Source of the DNA: Methanomassiliicoccaceae archaeon
Lineage (GTDB): Archaea; Thermoplasmatota; Thermoplasmata; Methanomassiliicoccales; Methanomethylophilaceae
Assembly (NCBI GenBank): GCA_016281925.1
Contig: JAEEJP010000029.1
Coordinates: 1-46,050 of the forward strand
DNA: 46,050 bases
Direction of reading: 5' to 3'
The position numbers and the translations under genes were made by a program. Shown piece by piece: positions 16,081 through 23,602 of the stretch. The notes beneath the pieces were generated by a model. That model worked only from the letters and a program-made list of their open reading frames with translations, was not told the DNA's origin and did not search any database. Each line of letters begins with the position of its first letter. Position 1 is the stretch's first letter.

Positions 16081-16977
16081 TCAGAGAGCCGATCTCTTTC
16101 CGTCGGCTATGTCGTACCACTTCTGGGCTTCCTCTCTGTCCGTGTGGACGCCGTCCCCATTCCTGAAGATGTTGCCGAGAAGTATCTGGGCTCCCTGATG
16201 GCCCTTGCTCGCCGCCAGTTTGAGCCAGTATACCATGGCCGAAGAATCCTTTTTGCAGCCGTATCCTATCTTATAGAGCTGCCCTAGAATGAATTGAGCC
16301 TCAGTGTTCGTGTGCTGGGCCGATTTTTCGATCCATTTGAACGCGTCTTTCGGGCTCTCCGCCGTACCTATGCCTTCCATGTACATCAGGCCGATCTGGA
16401 GCTGGGCGCGATGGTCGTTCTCGTTGAAGCGGGCCGCCTCTTTGAACAGGGCCATCGCTTTGAACCCTACATGCGTGGTCCCTATGCTCTTCAGATACAT
16501 CAGGCCCAGATAGTAGGCCGCATTCGGGTTTCCCATGGCATAGGCCTTTTCCATGTGACGGAACGCTTCGGCCTCATTTTTTTCGGTGCCATAGCCGTAC
16601 AGATGCATGACGCCGAGGAAGAACTGGGCTTCGGAGGATTTTTCGGATCCTTCCCCTGAAAATGTTTCGAAAGCGTATCCATAGCTACCGCTGATTTTGT
16701 TCAGGATGATGTATGCAGCCTTCTGCCTAGGCTCCATTTTTTCGTACGGCAGCTCCATCTCGCTTCCATATGACATATGCGACGGTGCACTTATGACTTT
16801 CTTTGCCGGAGGCAGCATCTCCCTGGCTTTCCGGCTCCCATTTTTCCTCCCCATTTCTCTGAAACCGTCGCCGTCATCGGCGATCCCATGTTCTGCCTGT
16901 CCGAAGTCAGGAAGCCCACTTCTTTGGAACCCGACTCTCCGTGCATATGCAGCATTCTCAGCGTAGGTTTCTCCCAT
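16081..16977 (-). CDS. Sel1-repeat protein
   Basis: About 298 residues. The first 85 or so are low in repeat signal. The rest consists of Sel1-like repeats, for example EAQFFLGVMHLYGYGTEKN, NAAYYLGLMYLKSIG and GAQILLGNIFRNGDG. It is presumed to be a cytoplasmic protein-interaction scaffold. The ATG at 16977 is chosen because a TATA-like box (16998-17010) is centred about 26 bases upstream; a TTG at 16989 would give four extra residues. It is divergent from the three-gene Sel1 operon that begins at 17125, so the region is a Sel1 cluster. Confidence 0.82.
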   Translation of the reverse strand: MGETYAENAAYARRVGFQRSGLPDFGQAEHGIADDGDGFREMGRKNGSRKAREMLPPAKKVISAPSHMSYGSEMELPYEKMEPRQKAAYIILNKISGSYGYAFETFSGEGSEKSSEAQFFLGVMHLYGYGTEKNEAEAFRHMEKAYAMGNPNAAYYLGLMYLKSIGTTHVGFKAMALFKEAARFNENDHRAQLQIGLMYMEGIGTAESPKDAFKWIEKSAQHTNTEAQFILGQLYKIGYGCKKDSSAMVYWLKLAASKGHQGAQILLGNIFRNGDGVHTDREEAQKWYDIADGKRSAL

Positions 16978-16997
16978 GATGGAAACCAAGCGCGGAG

Positions 16998-17010
16998 ATT
17001 ATTTAAAGAT
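16998..17010 (-). promoter_or_regulatory. TATA-like box for the minus-strand Sel1 gene
   Basis: ATCTTTAAATAAT on the minus strand, about 26 bases before the ATG at 16977. Confidence 0.5.
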
Positions 17011-17092
17011 AAGAAAGGGAGGGGTGACCGAAAGTGGCGCTCGTCCATTCTGGCCTGCATGCCGATGCCCTCGGCCAAGGGCATTTTTGTAG

Positions 17093-17102
17093 ATTTAATA
17101 TA
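17093..17102 (+). promoter_or_regulatory. TATA-like box for the Sel1-PaaK operon
   Basis: ATTTAATATA is centred about 27 bases before the ATG at 17125; a purine run GAGAGGGG lies between box and start codon. Confidence 0.5.
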
Positions 17103-17124
17103 GGATTTACGTATTGAGAGGGGT

Positions 17125-18600
17125 ATGCCTGAAAATGCGGTATCCCAGGACGGCTATTATCTGCCGTCGCGCAGCCTTATGGATTGCGGTTCGGTCGCTT
17201 ATGACCTTAAGGGAGCGGCCGCGGCTGCGGATCGCGGCGCGGCGGATGGGATACCGGATGCTCAGTATCTGCATGCTCTTTTCCTCTATACCGGCGCAGC
17301 CAATACAATACAGGACAAGAAAACAGCTGGAGAGCTGCTCGGTCTGGCCGCTTCTTACGGCTCCAAAGAGGCTGCGATCGTAGCCTCCGAGCTGTCCCGG
17401 AATCCTGAGGATGTGATGGACGGGCTTCTTTCTCTGAGGCTCAGCGGCGAGCAGAGGGACCCGGATTCATGTTCCAAGCTGTTCGCTATGTATGACAAAG
17501 GGACTTCCGAAGTGAGGAAAAACCATGCGGAAGCCGTGAGATGGTATACGGTATGCGCAGAAGACGATAATCCGGCCGCTCAGGACACGATAGGCTTCAT
17601 GTATCTGATGGGCAAAGGCATTCGCAAAGACCGCGACAAAGCGATCTATTGGCTACAGAAAGCGGCCGACAACGGCTCCGCTTCCGCCATGTATCATCTG
17701 GGCCTGATGTATGACAGAGGGCTGTGCGATACGGATCACGATCTCAAGAAGGCCATGGAGTGGTATGTGAAGGCGTCCGACGCCGGCGACCGCGACGCAC
17801 AGTTCAATGCCGCGTGCATTTTCACGACTCCGGGGATCAGATTCACCAACGTCTCCAAAGGCATGTCATATTTCCTGAAAGCCGCCGAGCAGGGCCATGC
17901 GGAAGCCCAATACCAGGTCGGGATGTCATACGCATACGGCGATGGGATGAGGAGGGACCCGGTATCAGCGGCCAAATGGCTCGAGGAATCATGTAATAAC
18001 GGATTCCAGCAGGCGATGACCGATTACGCAAAGCTGTGCCTGGACGGGCAGCTTGTCCCGCAGGACTACGAGAAAGCCGCCCATTGGTTCACAGTCGCTT
18101 CGGACAGGTGCAACGGATACGCGAAATACGCTCTCGGATGCATGTACGGCAACGGAATGTATTTCGAGAGGGACGATTCCAAAGCGTTCGATTTCTTCAA
18201 GGACGCCGCCGAGATGAGCGAAGTGAATTCCCAGTACGCATTGGCATGCTTCTACCATGACGGCCGCGGCACCCCCAAAGACGATGCCAAGGCGGCAGTC
18301 TGGTTCGATCAGGCGGCAGACCAAGGCCATCCGGCGGCCAGAGCCTTCATCGGCATGATGCGCATCACCGGGCGCGGCGTCCCCCAGGACATCGCCGCCG
18401 GCCTGGAGGATCTGAATGCCGCTGCGGAATCCGATTTCCCGGACGCCGATTTTTATCTCGGCCAGCTTTATTATGAAGGCGATTACGTCAAAAAGGACCT
18501 GAACAAAGCTAAGAAGCATCTTACCAGGGCAGTCAAGAAGGGTGATCCGGATGCCGCCGCATTGCTCAGCAGAATCAAGTCGGAGAGGAAACGTTGGTGA
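17125..18600 (+). CDS. Sel1-repeat protein, operon gene 1
   Basis: A 491-residue protein built from roughly ten Sel1-like repeats; typical units are AQDTIGFMYLMGKGIRKD, SAMYHLGLMYDRGLCD, AQYQVGMSYAYGDGMRRD and SQYALACFYHDGRGTPKD. No signal peptide or catalytic domain is seen. Sel1 arrays form right-handed superhelices that bind other proteins. It is the first gene of an apparent five-gene operon (three Sel1 genes, a PaaK-like ligase, a monophosphatase-family protein). Its stop overlaps the next gene's start as GTGA. Confidence 0.87.
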   Translation: MPENAVSQDGYYLPSRSLMDCGSVAYDLKGAAAAADRGAADGIPDAQYLHALFLYTGAANTIQDKKTAGELLGLAASYGSKEAAIVASELSRNPEDVMDGLLSLRLSGEQRDPDSCSKLFAMYDKGTSEVRKNHAEAVRWYTVCAEDDNPAAQDTIGFMYLMGKGIRKDRDKAIYWLQKAADNGSASAMYHLGLMYDRGLCDTDHDLKKAMEWYVKASDAGDRDAQFNAACIFTTPGIRFTNVSKGMSYFLKAAEQGHAEAQYQVGMSYAYGDGMRRDPVSAAKWLEESCNNGFQQAMTDYAKLCLDGQLVPQDYEKAAHWFTVASDRCNGYAKYALGCMYGNGMYFERDDSKAFDFFKDAAEMSEVNSQYALACFYHDGRGTPKDDAKAAVWFDQAADQGHPAARAFIGMMRITGRGVPQDIAAGLEDLNAAAESDFPDADFYLGQLYYEGDYVKKDLNKAKKHLTRAVKKGDPDAAALLSRIKSERKRW

Positions 18601-19667
18601 GAGAGCCCATATTCCGCGCCGCAGAGCTCGGCGACCCATATGCATGCCTCGGAGTCGCATACTATTATTACGAAGGCATAGGCGTGGACCAGGACATAGA
18701 CTGCGCAGTCACCTGGTATGAGCGCGCCGCTTCCGGCGGATGCCCCAGGGCCCACTGGGAATTGGCCAAGCTCTATCTCGAAGGGGATTCCATACCGCAG
18801 GATCTCGCGAAATATGTCGGGCATCTCATTTCCGCATCGGAGATGGGCAATATGGATGCCCAGTATGCCATAGCATGCGAATACCGCTCAGGCAGGATCC
18901 TGGTCCGCGATGATGCCTTGGCCCTGTCATGGTTCAGAGCCGCCGCCACCAAGGGGCATGTCCTGGCCAAATTCATGGTCGGCTATCTTCTGAAGTCGTC
19001 CGCCGTCTCCGTCCCCGCCGACGATGCGGAGATGTGGTTCTCGTCGGTCGCAGTCTCCGGGGATGCGGACAATTTCCTGGACATAGGCCTCGATTACGAG
19101 TACGGCCTGAACGGAATATCCAGGGATCTGGGCGAAGCTCTGCGCTGGTACCAATGCGGGGCCGAGATGGGGCATGAGAAATGCATGATATGCCTGTCCA
19201 GAGCGTCTTCGGGAGATTCTGAGCCGTACGGGTCCAGGATGGAAGCCATCCGCAGCACCGAAGTCCAGAAAGAGACTGACCTGATGTCGTCTTACATATG
19301 TCAGGCGGATGAGGCGCTGGCTTCCGGAGACGAGGACGCCGCATTCAGGCTCTACAGCGCCGCCGCCGATCTCGGGGAGCCCGACGCCCTGTTCGCGATC
19401 GCGATGATGTACCATCAGGGGATATGCGTCAGGCGCAGCGACAGCAAATCTCTCGACCTTCTCACGCGCGCGGCCGCGGCCGGATCCTGCGACGCCCAGT
19501 TCACTCTCGGGAATGTATATGACAGCGACAATTACCCCCGCGACGAGGCTCTGGCGATCAAATACTACGCTCAGGCGGCTGCCAACGGATTCCTGGCCGC
19601 GTTCTATTATCTCGGCCGCTATGTGGACCATCCGGAAGTCTATGTCCGCAGGGTGAGGGGGCATTGA
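18597..19667 (+). CDS. Sel1-repeat protein, operon gene 2
   Basis: About 356 residues with Sel1-like repeats from the very N-terminus (AAELGDPYACLGVAYYYYEG) to the end. Around residue 200-240 a region without repeats (RASSGDSEPYG...) separates two arrays. The start is taken as GTG at 18597, overlapping the previous stop (GTGA) with GAGAGG upstream; TTG at 18594 is an alternative. No ATG is available at the right place. It is probably co-translated with both neighbours. Confidence 0.82.
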   Translation: MREPIFRAAELGDPYACLGVAYYYYEGIGVDQDIDCAVTWYERAASGGCPRAHWELAKLYLEGDSIPQDLAKYVGHLISASEMGNMDAQYAIACEYRSGRILVRDDALALSWFRAAATKGHVLAKFMVGYLLKSSAVSVPADDAEMWFSSVAVSGDADNFLDIGLDYEYGLNGISRDLGEALRWYQCGAEMGHEKCMICLSRASSGDSEPYGSRMEAIRSTEVQKETDLMSSYICQADEALASGDEDAAFRLYSAAADLGEPDALFAIAMMYHQGICVRRSDSKSLDLLTRAAAAGSCDAQFTLGNVYDSDNYPRDEALAIKYYAQAAANGFLAAFYYLGRYVDHPEVYVRRVRGH

Positions 19668-20405
19668 ATGTCGTTTGAGACCGTGCTTAACGCGGCAAGG
19701 GAAGGCGATGCCGACGCCCAGGTGGCCATGGGATATCTTTTCTACAGAGGCGACGGCGTGGGCCTGGACCGCAGGGAGGCGGCGAGATGGTTCGGTCTGG
19801 CCGCCGATCAGGGCAACGCCGAAGCCATGTGCAATCTCGGCCATATGAGGGCGCACGGCGAAGGGATACGCGCGGATCTGGGTCTGGCGGTGGAACTGTA
19901 CAGGAAATCTGCCGAGCTGGGGTATCCGCCGGCCATGTTCAATCTCGGCTTCATGCTCACCGACGTGGAAGGCGTGGAGCAGGATTGGGCGGAAGGGTAC
20001 AGATGGTATTCCAAAGCGGCCGAGGCCGGGAATCTGATGGCGGCCTATCGCGTCGCCGTGATGGACGAAGAGGGCCGCGGCGTGCCCGTCGATTATGCCA
20101 AGGCCTCCGAAGGGTATGAGCTATGCCTCAGGAACGGATATCCCAAGGGAGGATACAGGCTGGGCATGATGCACCTCAGCGGCGCGGGATTCCCCAGGAA
20201 CCCGGACAAAGCCTCCAAGTATTTCGCCAAGGCCGCCGATATGGGTTCCGACGAGTCCATGCTGATGCTGGGGAAGATGTCGATGTCCGGAGAGGGGATG
20301 GTCCGCAGCGTCCGCAACGCGGAGAAATGGCTCAGAAAGGCCGCGGGCCGCGGCAATGCGGAGGCCGCAGAGCTTCTGAGCGAAATCAGGAAGGCGTCCC
20401 GATGA
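19668..20405 (+). CDS. Sel1-repeat protein, operon gene 3
   Basis: A 245-residue protein of about six Sel1-like repeats (DAQVAMGYLFYRGDGVGLD, NAEAMCNLGHMRAHGEGI, ESMLMLGKMSMSGEGMV). The ATG follows the previous TGA directly with GAGGGGG nearby, and its own stop overlaps the PaaK-like gene as ATGA. The high, even sequence similarity of the repeat unit suggests the three operon genes came from local duplication. The binding partner is unknown; the fixed link to a CoA ligase is the only clue. Confidence 0.85.
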   Translation: MSFETVLNAAREGDADAQVAMGYLFYRGDGVGLDRREAARWFGLAADQGNAEAMCNLGHMRAHGEGIRADLGLAVELYRKSAELGYPPAMFNLGFMLTDVEGVEQDWAEGYRWYSKAAEAGNLMAAYRVAVMDEEGRGVPVDYAKASEGYELCLRNGYPKGGYRLGMMHLSGAGFPRNPDKASKYFAKAADMGSDESMLMLGKMSMSGEGMVRSVRNAEKWLRKAAGRGNAEAAELLSEIRKASR

Positions 20406-21637
20406 GGATGAACGGTTATCAGAAGGAGAACATATTCAGGCTGCTGTCCGACATAAAGAGCAGAAGCCCGTTTTACGCCAGGAAATACGAAGGCATCGAA
20501 GTCGAATCCATGTCGACGCAGGAAGAGTTCGAGACCCTTCCGTTCACCGACAAGGGGGATCTCCGCGAGGCGTATCCTCTGGGCCTTGCCGCCGTCCCCG
20601 AGAGGGACATAGTGAGGATACATTCCTCTTCCGGCACCACGGGGACGCCGGTGGTCATCCCGTACACCAGAAGGGACGTGGAGGACTGGGCGGTCATGTT
20701 CGAGCGCTGCTACAGGATGGCCGGGGTCACCGAGAACGACCGCATCCAGATAACGCCGGGATACGGCCTGTGGACTGCCGGGATAGGTTTCCAGGCAGGA
20801 TGCGAGAGGCTGGGGGCGATGGCGATCCCCATGGGCCCGGGAAACACCGAGAAGCAGCTCCGCATGATGCAGGACCTGAAGACCACGGTGATCACCGGGA
20901 CCTCATCGTATGCCCTCCTGCTGTCGGAGGAGATCAGAAAGCGCGGGATCAGGGACGAGCTGTGCCTGAAGAAAGGGATCATAGGTTCCGAGCGCTGGGG
21001 AGAGAAGATGAGGCAGAGCATCGCGGACAGCCTCGGCGTCGATTTCTACGACATATACGGCCTCACGGAGATCTACGGCCCCGGAATCGGCATCAGCTGC
21101 GATTACCGCAACGGAATCCACATGTGGGACGATTATATCTATTTCGAGATCATCGACCCCAACACCGGGAAGATACTTCCCGACGGAGAGACCGGGGAGC
21201 TCGTGATCACCGCATTCAGGAAGGAGGGCGCCCCGCTCATAAGGTACAGGACTCACGATCTCACCAGGATAATCCCGGGCGAATGCCCCTGCGGCTCCAG
21301 ATTCCCGCGTATCGACATAATAGTCGGCAGGACCGACGACATGGTGAAGGTCAAGGGCGTCAACATGTTCCCTGCCCAGTTCGACGAAGCCATTTCCGCT
21401 CTGGACGGCGCAACCGGGGAATACCAGGTGATGATCGACCATCTGGAAGGGAGGGACATAATCACGCTGTATTTCGAGACGGACCTGTGCGAGGGGTCCC
21501 GCCAGGATCTCGAGCGCGATATGACCGCCCTCATCAAATCCAGGATAGGCGTGACCGTGGTATCCAAGGCAGTGGATGTGGGGTATCTCCCGCGGTCCGA
21601 GAAGAAAGCACACAGATTCTTCGACAACAGGTATTGA
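20402..21637 (+). CDS. Phenylacetate-CoA ligase family protein (PaaK-like)
   Basis: A 411-residue AMP-forming acyl-CoA ligase. The nucleotide-binding motif SSSGTTGTPVVIPYT is clear. Other family segments are YGLTEIYGPGIG, GETGELVITAF and the C-terminal KVKGVNMFPAQ. PaaK enzymes activate aryl acetates with ATP and CoA; many archaeal homologues have undefined aryl or organic acid substrates. The start ATG at 20402 overlaps the Sel1 stop; a longer open frame upstream is only shadow. It is the fourth operon gene and is followed one base later by a monophosphatase-family protein. Usual PaaK length is about 430, so it appears complete. Confidence 0.88.
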   Translation: MRMNGYQKENIFRLLSDIKSRSPFYARKYEGIEVESMSTQEEFETLPFTDKGDLREAYPLGLAAVPERDIVRIHSSSGTTGTPVVIPYTRRDVEDWAVMFERCYRMAGVTENDRIQITPGYGLWTAGIGFQAGCERLGAMAIPMGPGNTEKQLRMMQDLKTTVITGTSSYALLLSEEIRKRGIRDELCLKKGIIGSERWGEKMRQSIADSLGVDFYDIYGLTEIYGPGIGISCDYRNGIHMWDDYIYFEIIDPNTGKILPDGETGELVITAFRKEGAPLIRYRTHDLTRIIPGECPCGSRFPRIDIIVGRTDDMVKVKGVNMFPAQFDEAISALDGATGEYQVMIDHLEGRDIITLYFETDLCEGSRQDLERDMTALIKSRIGVTVVSKAVDVGYLPRSEKKAHRFFDNRY

Positions 21638-21638
21638 C

Positions 21639-22427
21639 ATGCGCGAGATGGATTTGCTGGTGTCCGCGATAGGCGAAGCGGCGGAGGCGGTGGGTTCCGG
21701 GGACAGGGCTGCGAAGGCCAAGGCCAATCCCCAGGGGATCTACGATGTGGTAACGGATTCGGATGTCAGAGCCGAGAGCATCATAATCGGCAGGATACGC
21801 TCCGAATTCCCGGACGATGCCATAGTATCGGAGGAGACGAATCCCGAGGCCAGAGTCTCGGGGCGCTCATGGGTGATCGACCCCATAGACGGCACCGTGA
21901 ATTATTCCCGCGGCATCCCGCTCTACGGGATCCAGGCGGCTTTCCTTGATTGCGGGGTCCCTAAAGCGGCGGCGATCTATCTGCCGGAGTCCGGGGAGAT
22001 GTATTCGGCTTCCGAGGAAGGCGCGTTCCTGAACGGGAAACCGATGTCCACAGCCCGGTCCCGCCCGCTGAAGCAGTGCCTGGTCTCCCTGGGCGACTAC
22101 AGCAGGAATTCGGAGGCTTTCAGGAGGGCCCAGGCAGCAATCCTTTCGGAGAGCTACGGCTGCGTAGGGAGATTCAAGATGTTCGGGGCGGCCTGCACCG
22201 ATTTCGCTTATCTGGCCTGCGGCCGCACCGACGCCCATGTGCGCTTCATCAACAAGATATGGGATTTCCTGCCCGGGATGTACATCGCAGAGAAGTCCGG
22301 AGCGGCATATGACCGCCGTCTGCTGGATGCCCACCGCGTGCTGATCATATGCTCCTCGCCGGAGGTTCTGGACGAGGCCAAGGCAGAGCTTCTGCCGCCG
22401 ATACTCCATGCGATCGGGGCCCGAGGA
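21639..22427 (+). CDS. Inositol-monophosphatase-family protein, no stop codon in place
   Basis: The ATG at 21639 is one base after the PaaK stop. The frame encodes an IMPase/FBPase-like fold: EETNPEA (metal-site glutamates), WVIDPIDGTVNYSRG (DPIDGT metal motif), FGAACTDFAYLACG and WDFLPG (the WDxxxG motif). The family domain ends near residue 255 (LDEAKAELLPPIL), at about 22405. No stop occurs there: the frame stays open to TAG at 23487-23489, wholly antisense to rfcS. A one-base shift near 22400 would give a stop at 22459-22461. The coordinates cover the family-like part up to the rfcS stop. The domain is sure, the 3' end is not. Confidence 0.75.
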
Positions 22428-23387
22428 TCATCTGCTTCTGCCGCCGACCATCACGAGATAGGCGAGAAGGGCTTCCAGCTGGATCTTCTCGTTGCTGCCT
22501 TCGACGATGCGGAATTCTATCTCCCCGGTCTTGTCGATCAGCCTGACCTTCTCGGAATCGGTGAGGCTGAGGTCGAAGAAAGCGGAATGGATCTGCCGTA
22601 TTATGTCCTGGCCGGAAAGGCCGAACTCGATCATGGTGTCGTCGAGCATGTCGCGGGCTTTGACGAAGTTGCCGGCGAGGGCGGTCTCCAATATGTTCCT
22701 GACCGCTTCGGGGTTGGCCATGCCGGTGGTCTGGTAGATCAGGTCCAGGTCAATCCTCTTCCCGAGCGAGGCGGCAACCTGAAGCGAGTTCACGGCGCGC
22801 CTCATGTCCCCTCTGGCCACCATGACGAGCCCTTTTATGGCGTCGTCGTCTATCTCGACGCCTTCTTTCGCGACTATTTTCCTCAGGAATTCCTCCACTT
22901 CGGCCGCAGTCAGGGGCTTGAACCTGAACACGGCGCATCTGGACTGTATGGGGTCGATTATTTTGGACGAATAGTTGCAGGACAGGATGAAACGGCAGAT
23001 CCCGGAGTATTTCTCCATGGTCCTTCTCAGGGCCGCCTGGGCGTCGGAGGTGAGGGCGTCCGCTTCGTCCATGAATATGATCTTGAATTCCGATCCTCCG
23101 ATAGGAGCGGTCCTGGCGAACTCCTTGATCTTGCCGCGGACGACGTCTATGCCTCTTTCGTCCGAGGCGTTGAGCTCTATGAAATTGCCTTTCCAGTCGC
23201 CGCCGAACATCTCTCTGGCCAGAGCGAGAGAGCAGGTGGTCTTCCCTGTCCCCGCAGGCCCTGTGAACATCAGATGGGGCATATTCTTCGAGGCGGCGTA
23301 TGCTTTCAGCCTCTCGGATACGTGCTTCTGTCCGACGACTTCGTCAAGGTTTTTGGGCCTGTATTTCTCCGTCCAAATCTCGTTCAT
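22428..23387 (-). CDS. rfcS: Replication factor C small subunit
   Basis: A 319-residue AAA+ clamp-loader subunit that, with RFC large, loads the PCNA sliding clamp. It shows WTEKYRPKNLDEVVGQ at the start, Walker A GPAGTGKTT, Walker B IIFMDEAD, sensor-1-type FILSCNYSSKII and the arginine-finger SRC motif in IQSRC. Length fits archaeal RfcS (about 320). The ATG at 23387 begins the conserved MNEIWTEKY; a longer frame from 23414 adds nine unconserved residues. It is convergent with the monophosphatase gene, whose open frame runs across it. Confidence 0.95.
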   Translation of the reverse strand: MNEIWTEKYRPKNLDEVVGQKHVSERLKAYAASKNMPHLMFTGPAGTGKTTCSLALAREMFGGDWKGNFIELNASDERGIDVVRGKIKEFARTAPIGGSEFKIIFMDEADALTSDAQAALRRTMEKYSGICRFILSCNYSSKIIDPIQSRCAVFRFKPLTAAEVEEFLRKIVAKEGVEIDDDAIKGLVMVARGDMRRAVNSLQVAASLGKRIDLDLIYQTTGMANPEAVRNILETALAGNFVKARDMLDDTMIEFGLSGQDIIRQIHSAFFDLSLTDSEKVRLIDKTGEIEFRIVEGSNEKIQLEALLAYLVMVGGRSR

Positions 23388-23561
23388 TGCGACCGCCTGT
23401 GGATAGGCGCACATCTGTTATACGGTTATCTACGTTTTTCCCGGCGGATGATCATTAATTACAATGATTACAGGCCATTGTTATTATAGGGATCCCGGGG
23501 TATATGCGATGGCGCCGGGTCAAGTCGCGTCTCCTATCCCATTCCGTCCCCGGCGCCGTTC

Positions 23562-23598
23562 TAAAAAAATAAAGAGAACCGGGCCGGAGCCCGGGTTC
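23562..23598 (-). terminator. Terminator-like hairpin after nrdJ
   Basis: On the minus strand a GAACCCGGGC / GCCCGGTTC stem with a four-base loop is followed by TCTTTATTTTTTT. It starts five bases after the nrdJ stop, so it is a good candidate for its 3' end. Confidence 0.6.
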
Positions 23599-23602
23599 GG
23601 TT

